From: Centrapalus pauciflorus
Lineage: Eukaryota > Streptophyta > Magnoliopsida > Asterales > Asteraceae
DNA length: 64,000 bases
Assembly (NCBI GenBank): GCA_020465985.1
Contig: JAANYP010002633.1
Coordinates: 446,996-510,995, forward strand
Direction: 5' to 3'
In this document: positions 34,379 through 44,959 of the stretch, in pieces
How the letters are laid out: each line of letters starts with the position of its first letter
Numbering within the stretch: the first letter of the stretch is position 1
The notes under the pieces: model-generated
The model's input: only the letters and a program-made list of their open reading frames with translations
Database searches by the model: none
What the model was told of the DNA's origin: nothing
Made by a program: the position numbers and the translations under genes

Positions 34379-37300
34379 TTAGTGCGAGTTTCTTGGAATT
34401 CCAAGTCTTTTGCGGAAGTCTTCCTCCATACGTGGAAGGCCATCACGCAGCTTGATTGTTGGCTCCCAACCTAACACCTCCTTTGCCTTGCTGATTACTG
34501 GTTTTCTTTGCCGAGGATCATCAGGTGTGTTTTCCACTTGTATGATTTCCACTTCTGGGTTTATCAGCTGCATTTCCACACAGTCAGGATGCCTTTTAAC
34601 TTTTAATCATTCATCAAATTCCAATGTTTCCAAAGTTTATAATGCTTAAAATAGCCATTTGCTCATTATAAAGAGAAATGGCATTGTTGATTATCTTACC
34701 ATTGATTGAAGGGATGTTTTGGACATTTGAGAAAAAAATAAAAATTTTCTTAATCCAGTAACAGATTATCATCTCATGGGATCTATTTCTAGCAAGGAGA
34801 AAAAGTAGGTATCTGAAAGCAGATGAATTTTGGAAAAACTAACCTCTTTCACATTCTCTGCAAGTTCAAGCATGGTGAATTCACCTGAGTGCAAAAATGA
34901 AGAAACATCATTGCTTTGTCATTAGAGAGATACAGAATAGCAACAATTGGAATTTCAATACTAGTGTTTTAACTGTTTATACATCAAACATATCTAGTAA
35001 CGCTAACCTGGATTTCCAAGGTTGATTGGTCCAGTATTGCTTCCTTCCATAAGCCGAATAAGACCATCTACCTGATAAGCACGAGAACAAGGGAGACACG
35101 CTAAATAAAATTGACGCGGCTAATGTAAAGGGTATTTAGTTATTTACAAGTTGTTGCTCACCATGTCAGAGACGTAACAAAAGCTTCGAGTCTGAGTTCC
35201 AGGTGATTGAACGGTTAAGGGTTCATTTCTGCATCAGAGCATCGTATGTAAAAATGACAGACAATGGCATCAACAATACCGTAGACAGCCGAAGGAAACG
35301 TCAGAATTGAAAGAAATAGACATGCTAAGAACAAATCAATTAGTCCACACATGTATAAGGGAGGGCTGTAGATTAGTATTTGTGTCTGGAATTAGCCTGT
35401 CCTTTCTTCTGCTTGCTAAGGGGGCTTTATTTGCTGAGGATCTAACAAAGAGCCTTGTCTGGACCGACCTCTATGGCTCCATTCCTATTGGTTTCTGCAT
35501 ACTTGCTCCTGTTTTCTTATACCTTTGACCTGGGACTATCTGATGGTTTTTCTTTGTATTGGAACGCTTTCTATATAGGTCTGCTGTGTGTTTTTGGCCT
35601 AGGAGAGTGATCTCTGAGGCCGTTTTGGATGATACTTTGTTTCCTCCTCTAAATGTTTATTGTTCACCTAGAAGGGTGGTATTTAGTTTTGGTTTTTATG
35701 AGCATGTTTTGGGTTCAGTTTTTGTTTATTTCTTGTTGTGTCTTGTTGTAGCTGGTTTGTTCTGTGCCTAGTGTGGTTTTTTGTTGTTGATGTTTATGTT
35801 TTCTTTATGAAAATGTTTATGTTTTCTTTATGAAAATTACCAGGGTATCCCCTTCACAAAAATAAAATTTAAATAGAAATAACAATGTTGTGTGTTGCGT
35901 AAGCAAGTTACCGGATTGCTTGAGCTATGAAATTGCTGACAACACGGCCATCATCAATGTTCATTCTAGGTCCATATGTGTTGAAGATCCTAGCAATCCT
36001 TATTTCTGTTGCAGAGACCCAAATTTAAGATATAAAATGGAATTAGCTAACCTTTGATTTACACCTGAAAATCTATCATGCGTCTTCAGTATAACAAACA
36101 AGGCGATACTCACCAATTCCATGCTGCCTATGATAGTCAAACATCAAAGTCTCGGCTACTCGTTTTCCTTCATCATAACAACTCCTAACTCCTGCGATAC
36201 ATATACGAGAAAATCCATATCGTCATTTAATGACCATCCCAAATTCAACCATGACAAAACCTCATAGCTAGTCATTTAATGGCCAAACATCATATTCTCC
36301 CCCTTGGTCTTTGTGTTCTGATTGCCAATGAGTTGATAGGAAGTCAACTAATGTAAACAGAAACAAAGTACCAACATATCAGTTGTACAACCTGGGTGCC
36401 TATAATAAAAAAGTATGTTTCTTTACTTGCAGGTAAAAGATGAGGATTATTGAGGGAAAAGTCCAGTTCTGCAACTGCAGAATGGTTGGACCAAAAGAGT
36501 GTTTGCCCGTGGATATGATCTTTCCATGAATAATAAGGAATAAAAATCACAAGTGGTCAAATAAAGGCTATGAAAAGTAGTGCTGTAAATTTACCGATAG
36601 GGTTGACATTTCCCCAATAGCTCTCATCCTGAGGATGCACAAGAGGATCTCCATATACCTCTGAAGTTGAAGTCAGCAGAATTCTGTAGGTAAAGGGACA
36701 ACAGTTAAATACTTAATTAAGTTTAAAAATTCCAGAACATCAGAGATCAAGAGGTGCATTAACCTTGCCCCAACTCGCTTTGCAAGTCCCAACATGTTCA
36801 AAGTTCCAATCACATTTGTCTTGATTGTCTGTTTGGGTACCATATATTAAATAACAAGGTGTAATAATTCATATGAAATTAACTCCACAAAACCAAAAAA
36901 GAAGAAGACAAAGCAAGGATGAAAAATAAAAAAGAAGAGGAAAATTATATGTTCACAATTAATGTAATAGTAATTGAACTATAATAGAACTTAGAAGGAG
37001 GAGGAAAATAATTGTTGACAACTAATATAATAGTAAATTAGTAGTTGAACCTGGGTCTTATATAAGAGTAAGATACCTTGACAGGATTATGTTTGTAGAA
37101 TATTGGGGAAGCAGGGCAAGCTAGATGATATATTTGATCAACCTCAATCAACAACGGCTCTGTAACATCTGCATCCCAAAGAATATAAAGAAAGTTAGGG
37201 AATAGAGGACAAACAGGTTTGAAACTTATGTTTACTGGCATAGCTGACGAAAAGGCAGAGCCGGTTAACTTAATGTTACACTATTCTCAGATTCTTCATT

Positions 37301-39033
37301 AGAAATCAGTAATTATGTCATCATTTACTTCATCACTATGAGCATACTTCCGAAACATATTTCTTAACTTGGGTTAGGATTTCAGTTACAAGCTAGTACC
37401 ACAGGGATTGCATCTAGGTTTAATGCCATGAAAAGAGGTAGGCAGGTAACTCTTGCATTGGCATATACAACTTGAAATTAAATCCCCAGAATCACCTGAC
37501 ATCTCGTATGGCAAAATATTTGGCTGGTTTTGAAGGTCATTCTCACCCAACTCGTGTCATTATGGGGCCTTTAAGGCATTCTGCCTAAATGTAAGTCTTA
37601 TCCCAATATTAAATTACAAACAACCTTTCTGCCTAAATGTAAGTCTTATCCCAATATTAAATTACAAACAACCTTTCTGCCTAAATGTAAGTCTTATCCC
37701 ACTATTAAATTACAAACAACCTCATTAATTTTGCGCAATCCAACATTAGGAAGCTGTATAGGTATAGGTATTACCATAACGCCTGTGCAAGTGGGTGATG
37801 TCTCATGGATCTCATCAATAATAAGAAGAAATCTCTTATCTACTTTGGTCTGTGGGCAATATAATTGCAGAGGAGCGAATTCTAAATTCTCAAAAGAGAT
37901 TACAAGAGTTGGCTATAATCTCCTAGTCATTTCCAACGTTTTGAGGCAAAGATACAATAGTTCGGGAGACAATATTTCTTACATTCTGATCCTGTAACTT
38001 TTATGTCATCAACTTTAAAAATGATGCATCCTGGCTCGGCAAGAGCATTCCTCAAAAATATAATAAGGGGAATACTAATTGCCAATTATAATATGATGTT
38101 GATCCATTTACCATATTCTCTTGCTTTAGAAAGTTACGCAGACAGATCAAAGGAGCCCATAGTGTACAGATAAGATACCCTGTGTGTTGAAATTTCTGGA
38201 AAGACAATGAAAGCAGTCTAAACTAGATGGTCTTTATGCATACAAAAATCAAACTAAGCAATGCCTACTGCTGAATTAGGCTGACATATAAATCCAATGG
38301 CATCCAACAAATGATGTTGTAATACTCAACTTGCCACTGTGCTGCAGTAATATAATCAACGAACATATAGGAGTACATACCATGACGAATAAGCTCGAAT
38401 CTCGGGTGACCAATCCACTGTCTTAGATTGTCCTTTGATCCTGTGAAGTAATTATCTACAACCACCACCTAAGAAACACATCAAGATTCTTATAATTAAA
38501 TTGACGGTGCTATCATGCAGATCCTCTGAAGCTCAAAAGCATCTTTCAAGAGAGAAAACAACATTGAATCCCATCAGTGAACTTCTAAAAGTATGTGTAC
38601 CTCGTTCTTTTCATTTTCCATCAATCTGTCCACTAGGTGAGAGCCAATGAAACCAGCTCCTCCAGTAACTAATATCCTCATGTTGGCCTAATAACGTCAG
38701 AAGAGAGTTTATATTTCTACTGAAAAGCATATATATAACAGAACAGCTAGACTTTCCAGACTCGAACAAAATTGGTCACTGACCACCCTCCAGCAGGGGA
38801 AGGAAACAACAGGCTTGTAATTTTTAAAACTCTCTTTCTTTCCAATAAACACCCATCCAATTTAGTATTTACAACCAATGGAAAAGTAAACCATGAAGCA
38901 AATAGCTTGATCGTTCAAATTTAAAGCAACATCAACACTATACCTGGAAAAACTTTGCAGTACGTAAAGGAGATGGATTCGGTGGCGGTCTAGTAGTAGC
39001 ATTGTCTGCTCCAGTAGTACCCTGTGTAGCCAT
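34379..39033 (-). CDS. UXS: UDP-glucuronic acid decarboxylase (UDP-xylose synthase), cytosolic type, 12 coding exons
   Basis: Minus-strand exons: 39033-38944, 38687-38601, 38468-38381, 37168-37077, 36828-36764, 36683-36595, 36191-36114, 36005-35912, 35228-35162, 35071-35008, 34884-34844 and 34567-34379. All junctions are GT/AG and in phase; the product is 347 aa. The enzyme makes UDP-xylose from UDP-glucuronate for cell-wall xylan and xyloglucan. Seen directly: the NAD-binding Rossmann motif GGAGFIGSH (residues 39-47), TSTSEVYGD (145-153), catalytic Y176xxxK180 in SCYDEGKR, and RIFNTYGPRMNIDDGRVVSN. It has short-chain dehydrogenase/reductase architecture. Length and the absence of an N-terminal membrane anchor point to the soluble UXS3/5/6 subgroup rather than the Golgi UXS1/2/4 type. 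Intron 3 contains a triple 48-bp repeat; intron 8 holds an unrelated GC-richer insert. Confidence 0.95.
35290..35850. other. Foreign-looking insert in UXS intron 8
   Basis: This intron (35229-35911) is less AT-rich than other UXS introns and has open plus-strand frames of 73 and 70 codons (35307-35528, 35559-35771) with no recognisable domain. It ends with T/G-rich sequence and two copies of AAAATGTTTATGTTTTC near 35800-35835. A LINE 3' tail is one possibility; I cannot confirm it. Confidence 0.3.
37581..37721. repeat. Tandem repeat, 3 x 48 bp, in UXS intron 3
   Basis: Three near-identical copies of a 48-bp unit beginning CTGCCTAAATGTAAGTC start at 37581, 37629 and 37677. The third copy has one internal substitution (CCCACTATT for CCCAATATT) and a diverged end. 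Confidence 0.95.
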
Positions 39034-39060
39034 CTTTCTCAGATCACTTGTTCACGGTAT

Positions 39061-39517
39061 CTAACAAAAAACAGAAACCATCAAAGACACGCCTCAGATA
39101 AGAACCCTGCGAATTATAACAGAACATACTACATCTACAGAAATTCTCAATGAAATCATAGTGCTAACTTAATAACAAAATTCGGAAGATCGAATCTCTC
39201 ATTCAATTACCTAATTGATCACCAAATCTGTACTAAAACCCTAAGTTTATGCTCAATTTCACAAATCACAATGCTACAACCTCGAGTTAAATAGCCGATC
39301 AAACACATCAGATAGACAATAGTGTAATTCTACCAACTAGATGACGAATCTTCAAAATTACGAAAAAACAGATCAACGAAAGTTAGGTTGTAACGAACTA
39401 GTGGAGCATCATGCACGCAAAGCAAATTAAACAATTTACAGATCTGAATCTGATGAAACAATAATAAGGAAAAAACAACAATTTGAACTAGAAATTGATT
39501 TCAAATGACGAGCTTAC
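39061..39517 (-). other. 5' UTR intron of UXS
   Basis: On the minus strand a donor CTG|GTAAGC ends a leader exon at 39518. A polypyrimidine tract with acceptor TTTGTTAG ends at 39061, so the coding exon's leader begins at 39060, 27 nt before the ATG. The splice sites are strong, but the intron is inferred from sequence only. Confidence 0.65.
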
Positions 39518-39587
39518 CAGAACGATCTTTAGAAAGAAATGCTGAATTATTATATCTTATTTTGCAAAATCGTGAGACTCGTCGACC

Positions 39588-39595
39588 CTTATATA
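39588..39595 (-). promoter_or_regulatory. TATA box of UXS
   Basis: TATATAAG on the minus strand, inside GTGTATATAAGGG, about 70 bp upstream of the UTR donor. Transcription would start near 39560. Confidence 0.6.
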
Positions 39596-39949
39596 CACAT
39601 GCATATGCAGATCGGATTTGGAGTTTTTACTTTTTAGGCTACGTGATGGTCCACGGTAGGGGTGAGAGGAGAGACGTTGATTAGAAATAAATCGCGGGCC
39701 CAGTTGTCCTAAAGCGTAGAGATGAGATGGTACCAGGGTAACCGGTGTTACGCGTCACAAGTGATTGTTTCTGAATGTAAAAATCAGGATTTATTTGCCA
39801 CGTCAAGGAATTGTCACGTCTTTATCAACGAGCACGCAATCGTGAAATCGTGAACCATCCATCATCAAGTCCGCATTTGCAAAATGGGGTTTAAACCCAT
39901 TTAATAAGCGGGGCGTCTCATGTGTTTTACAGGTCCTATGTTTTTTATT

Positions 39950-41972
39950 GAGAGAATTTTGTATACGTCCTTGAAAAATTTTCTTATTATGTCTATATCC
40001 TTGTAAACTTCCTTGTTACAGTCCAGGGGCGGATGTAATGAAGGGGTGCGACACCTATAAAACTTTAAAATACTGAGTTACGTATATATCAAAAATTCGA
40101 GTAATAGTTAAGATTTTTTTGAGTGACACCTACGAAAACTTTATAAATGTATTATATACAAATCTATTTATATTTGTTGATTTCGTTACCCAAACTAATT
40201 AAAATATTACTGAGTTTAATCATAAAGATTTAAAAGGAAAACAGAAGCCAAATAAATAACAAGGATAAGAGACAAAATTCAAGAACCAGCTCAAAAGATT
40301 AAAAAAGCTCGAAAAAAAACTAATTCAAACCTTGTTGAAGACACCAGTCTAATTGGTTGAAAACCCCTAATCGATGTCATCGCTTCATCGGTTATGGAGA
40401 TGCTTAAATATGTTAAAAAAAATCCCCAACCTTGTGATTCTTTTCGGGACCAACACATAAGTCGATTAAAAATCTAAAAGTACGCAATTAAGTTTTAATG
40501 ATTTATCAAATAGTATTTAACTTTAGTAAATAAAATTATAAGTTTAGTAAACAAAAACTCAATTTTAGTAAAAAAATTGTCTAAGATTTTAATGATTTAT
40601 CAAATATTGAGAATGTGAAAGACGATCCAATATTTTCTAAATTGAATGGAGTCCGCGAGCTTGCTAAATTAATGATGAAACTAGGAAGCATCTTTTGTGT
40701 CCTTTGGTTTATCAATTGTTGAAGTTAATATTAGTTTTGTCGGTCGCAACTGCGACAGTTGAGAGATGATATTTTACCATGTACTTTTGTAATTATAAAG
40801 ATCTTGTTATTTGTTAATTTTGTGTTGGCAATCCGTTTTGGTAACCCGATCCATCTTAGAAAGTATTTTGAAAATCTAACTATTATCCTCATTTTAAAAA
40901 AGTGACACCGCTAATAAAAAAATTCTAGATCCGCCCCTGATTACGTCTATATCCTTCTAAATCTTTAAAACTCTCATCTATATCCAAAAATCTAATTATT
41001 TGTTATTAAATTATTTTAAAATTTTAAAACATTATCTTTTTAATTCTCTCATTTATTATAAAAATACAAATATAATATACTAGTTTTTATTTTGTTCTTA
41101 TACATATGAAAAGTACCCACAATTATTTAACAAATATAATAATTTTTTCTAATTCATAAGATTTGTGTTATCATTATTAGTACTTGAATAATTACCAATT
41201 AATCATACCAACTACGTATAAATTTATGCGTAAAGCACATGACAGCTCAGCATGACCATCAACTCCCCTCCCCTTTCCCAACTCCTTCATTCAAGAAAGA
41301 AACAAAATAACTAAACAATAGTACTCATGGTTCGATAATTATGACCATTTTCATTTTGTTCCAATCTAGGAATTTTTTAAATTACTATATTAATTAACCG
41401 ATTTGATAGTATTAGAATATTTAATTGAATAATAACTAAAGTCTGAAAGCAAATGTGTAAAACATTAATGAATAAACAAATGGAATTAATTATGCAGTAA
41501 ACGTTGGATAAATTATTTATTAGATTTCATGAAGAACAACGATCCATTTAAGTTGAATAAACAAATGTGTTTTAAAAATGTAAAGATTTATTGAAGGAAA
41601 AAAAAAAAGAAAGAATCTAGTTAGCGTTTGAAAAATTAGAATTGATAACTCTCATGAAATGTAAATATTGCTGTAAAATTTGAAGAATTCAAACATTCTC
41701 GTGAATATAACTTCAGTTTACAAACATGAAAGTTTTAGAAAGACACATCAAATTCATGTTTTGTATGTGGGAAAAATGATAATTTAAGGATTTACTAATA
41801 AAAAAATAAAAAAATAATATTTATACTTTTTAAATGATTTAATAATTTTAAATTAGATATTTGGATATATTAGTGAGTTTTAAAGGTTTAGAATAACATA
41901 TATGTAATAAGGTTGTTTGTAAGGATATATGCGTTATAAGAAAGTTTTATAAGGATATATATGAATTCTCCA
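39950..41972. mobile_element. Mutator-like non-autonomous element, 9-bp duplication, hosting a hAT insertion
   Basis: TTTTTTATT occurs at 39941-39949 and exactly again at 41973-41981. The ends (GAGAGAATTTTGTATACGTCC and, in reverse, TGGAGAATTCATATATATCC) open imperfect inverted repeats of about 160 bp. The left arm is split by the insertion at 40024-40939 and resumes at 40940. No transposase frame is found. The element lies about 360 bp upstream of the UXS TATA box. Confidence 0.75.
40024..40939. mobile_element. hAT-like element nested in the Mutator-like element
   Basis: Begins CAGGGGCGGATG and ends ATCCGCCCCTG, an inverted repeat of about 11 bp with the CAG...CTG form of hAT elements. The flanks TTACAGTC and ATTACGTC are only an approximate 8-bp duplication. 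There is no coding capacity. A related end may lie at about 56922-56945 (ACTGGCGAATCCAGGATTC). Confidence 0.65.
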
Positions 41973-41981
41973 TTTTTTATT

Positions 41982-42230
41982 ATAACATAGTCCATTAAAT
42001 ATTTTAGATAGTAAATTGGTTATTTTGAGACTCAATTTTAATAGGTAAAGTCGAGTTCGTGAATAACAAAAAAACTGATTAGTGAGAAATTAAAATAAAT
42101 AATACGCATCAAATTGAATTTGGCATGTATTCCATTTAACGCACTGATGCACAACGTATACATGTCAAATACAGAAAAATTTTATTGGTCTAAATTTAGA
42201 TTTTTATTATAACCGTGAGACCCTACGAAA
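41982..42230. other. AT-rich intergenic DNA
   Basis: No supported feature was seen on either strand in this stretch. Confidence 0.5.
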
Positions 42231-42420
42231 TTGGGGGCCCAGTGCAGTCGAGTCTTCCGCACACCCTAAAAGCCGCCCCGGTTGATAAGATGATGTATAT
42301 GTAAGTGAGAGGTCACGGGTTCGACTTCCGTCGGAGGTAAGTTAAAATTTAGGTGAAGAAAGTAAATCTTGAGATTAAAGGAGTAGTTTAGGAGTAGAAT
42401 AGTTTGTCAAAAAAATCACG
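42231..42420. mobile_element. Transposon/SINE-like fragment
   Basis: Contains GGGGGCCCAGTGCAGTCGAG and then a segment with a pol III B-box-like GGTTCGACTTCC at about 42317-42328. This is consistent with a fragment of a tRNA-derived SINE joined to another repeat. The boundaries are not resolved. Confidence 0.35.
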
Positions 42421-42889
42421 TCCACATTTGTTGCACCTTGGCCTAAAATCTTTTTTTTTTTTATTTTTTTAAAGGCTAAAATATTTTTGAATAATTTTAC
42501 CTAATATGATTAATTACGTGGATGTTATGTATTCGATGTGTATATTTTATTAATTTTTATCATAATCATTTGTTATTTGTCCATCTATTTATTTTAACTT
42601 TCTATTTGTCCAGTAAAAAATAAAAATATTTTTTATTTGTCTTGATTTTTAGTTATTTATATTTTGAGCAAAGTTCTCAAACTCTATGTAAGAATCGATT
42701 TAGAAATACTTTGTTAATTTATTCAGTCTTCTGTTTTGGTTTCATTTTTCAAAAGTTATGTTGGTTTACTGTAGTTCATCTGATGACATATGACCACTAT
42801 CTGGATCCTTTATGTTTAATGGTTTTTAATAACATAACAACTTTTGAAGAACCATCTTGCAAGATATGTTATATTGATATTTAAGAGTT

Positions 42890-44430
42890 AAAACTTAGTA
42901 GTTAAAATATATCGAAATAGCAACATATTAATTTTTTAATAGTTTTTAATTCTAATTATTATTATTATTAAAAAACCAAAAATTTTGTATTCTTTTTGGA
43001 TAGAAAAGATTTAAAATTTGAGCGTTTATCATTTTTTCCATTTGAAATGATTAGAAAATGAAACTGTCGTCGTTTTTAAATTCAAAATAGAAATATGGAA
43101 ATCAAAAAAGTTCGTCATTATTTTCTTTTGGAAAAATTTAAAATATGAATGTCGTTTTTTTTCGTTTGTACAAATTAATAATCATAATGTTTCGTCGATT
43201 TTTCCATTTAAAAATATTAAAAATCTTCATTGATAATTGTTCTTTCCATTAATAAAATAAAAAGTTGCAAAGGTTAAATTAAAAATCACAATATGATGTT
43301 TTTTCTGTTTAGATAAAATTACAATTTTGACAAAATGAAAAATCACAATATGATGTTTTTCTATTGATATGTTATATTGATATTTAATAATTAAAAATCA
43401 CAAGATATGATTATATTTGAACTCTTTACCAACACAAAATGAAAAAAAATAAATAAACAAAAAGTAAATAAATTTAGTTTTATAAGAACCCAAACAAATA
43501 AAACACGAAGCGGAGCTAAGTTCTAAGGTCGTTCATTACATAATTTTTTTGTCCCGTTTCTAATTCAAAAGTATAAATGTTTAGATCGGTGTGGGCCTAC
43601 CGAATGAGTATATTTAATTTACAATAACATAAATAATCCTAGAAATTAAAAAACTAAAAAAATTATGAATAAATGTACTGTAATTAAGAAAGTTTTACAA
43701 AGTTGGATCAGACCTCTCACTATCTTTCTTCAACCGTGAGTTTTTCTACTCATCAATCACCTTGAGACTAATTTACAAATTTGGGTTTTTAATTGTTTAG
43801 GGTTTTGAGCCAAATAATGGATTAGTTAATTGGTTATTTAACTTCTTGGGTTAAATAAGTAGTTGAGTTTTTAGTTTATTATTGTACCTTAAATATATTT
43901 TTTTGTTTCTTTGATTTGATGTAAAATTTGTAAATCAAATTATTAAAAATGTTGTCAATGTTTAAAGAATAAAATTTACACACTTAAAAAACTATAACTT
44001 GCACAAATAATTTTTGAAATATTTATACTACAAAATGTAGTTATTAACGTAGGGAACCATGCTTCGAGGCCTAAGTCTCTCCTAGACACCAGCTGATAAT
44101 ATATATACATCAAAATAAAATATACTTCTAATTCATTGGACACAAAACAATTTATAATTTAAAGAACATACTTCTAAAATAGCAACATAGCAACATAGTG
44201 CACAAAATAACAATATATTAATTTTTTATAATTTTAATTCTAAAATTATGAATGTCGTTTTTTTCGTTTGAATAAATTAATAATCATAATCTTTCATCTG
44301 ATGCTTCCGTTTAAAAAAACTAAAAATCTTAATGGATATTTGTCCTTTCCATTTGAAAAAAAATTAAAAATTGCAAAGGTTAAATTAAAAATCACAATAT
44401 GATTTTTATAAATTTAGATATAATTATAAT
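42890..44430. repeat. Pair of diverged direct repeats about 1.1-1.2 kb apart
   Basis: Blocks at about 42905-43315 and 44170-44415 share several ordered strings, such as ATAGCAACATA, GAATGTCGTTTTTT, AATTAATAATCATAAT and GCAAAGGTTAAATTAAAAAT. The surroundings are AT-rich with no coding exons. This may be an old duplicated or nested transposon of unknown class. Confidence 0.6.
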
Positions 44431-44959
44431 TTGGATTGGTTCACAGTTTATAATTTTTCTAAATAAAAAAATGACAACCATTACGTTTTTTAAAATTTCC
44501 AAATGGAAAAAACAATGAACATTTATAATTTTCAATTTGTCCGAATAAAAACTAATAAACCATTCATATTTTCAATTTATTCGAACAAAAAACATGACTA
44601 AAATATTTCGATTTCTATATATTCGAATGGAAAAAAAAGAAATTCGTTTTATTTCGAACAAAAAAGATGATGAACTAATCGAGTTTTTAATTTTTTCGAT
44701 GAAAAAAAAAACATTTTCGTTTTTAATAGTAATAATAATAATATTACTAAGATAAAAGCTATAAAAAAGTAATGCATTATTATTTTATGTAGTATGTTGC
44801 TATTTTATCGGTACGTTGTTATTTTGCTAAGATAGCGACTTACGTGAATGTCTAGTGTCCAACTATACAAAATAAATATTTAGAGTTTAGTACTTTAATA
44901 AACAAAATTTCGAGCGGTAAGATGTTATTTCAAATGAAATTTTTTGGTGAGTTATTTTA

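Noticed and set aside
35307..35771. Independent gene in UXS intron 8
   Set aside because: Frames are short, with no domain, no start context and no splice partners; described only as an insert of unknown origin.
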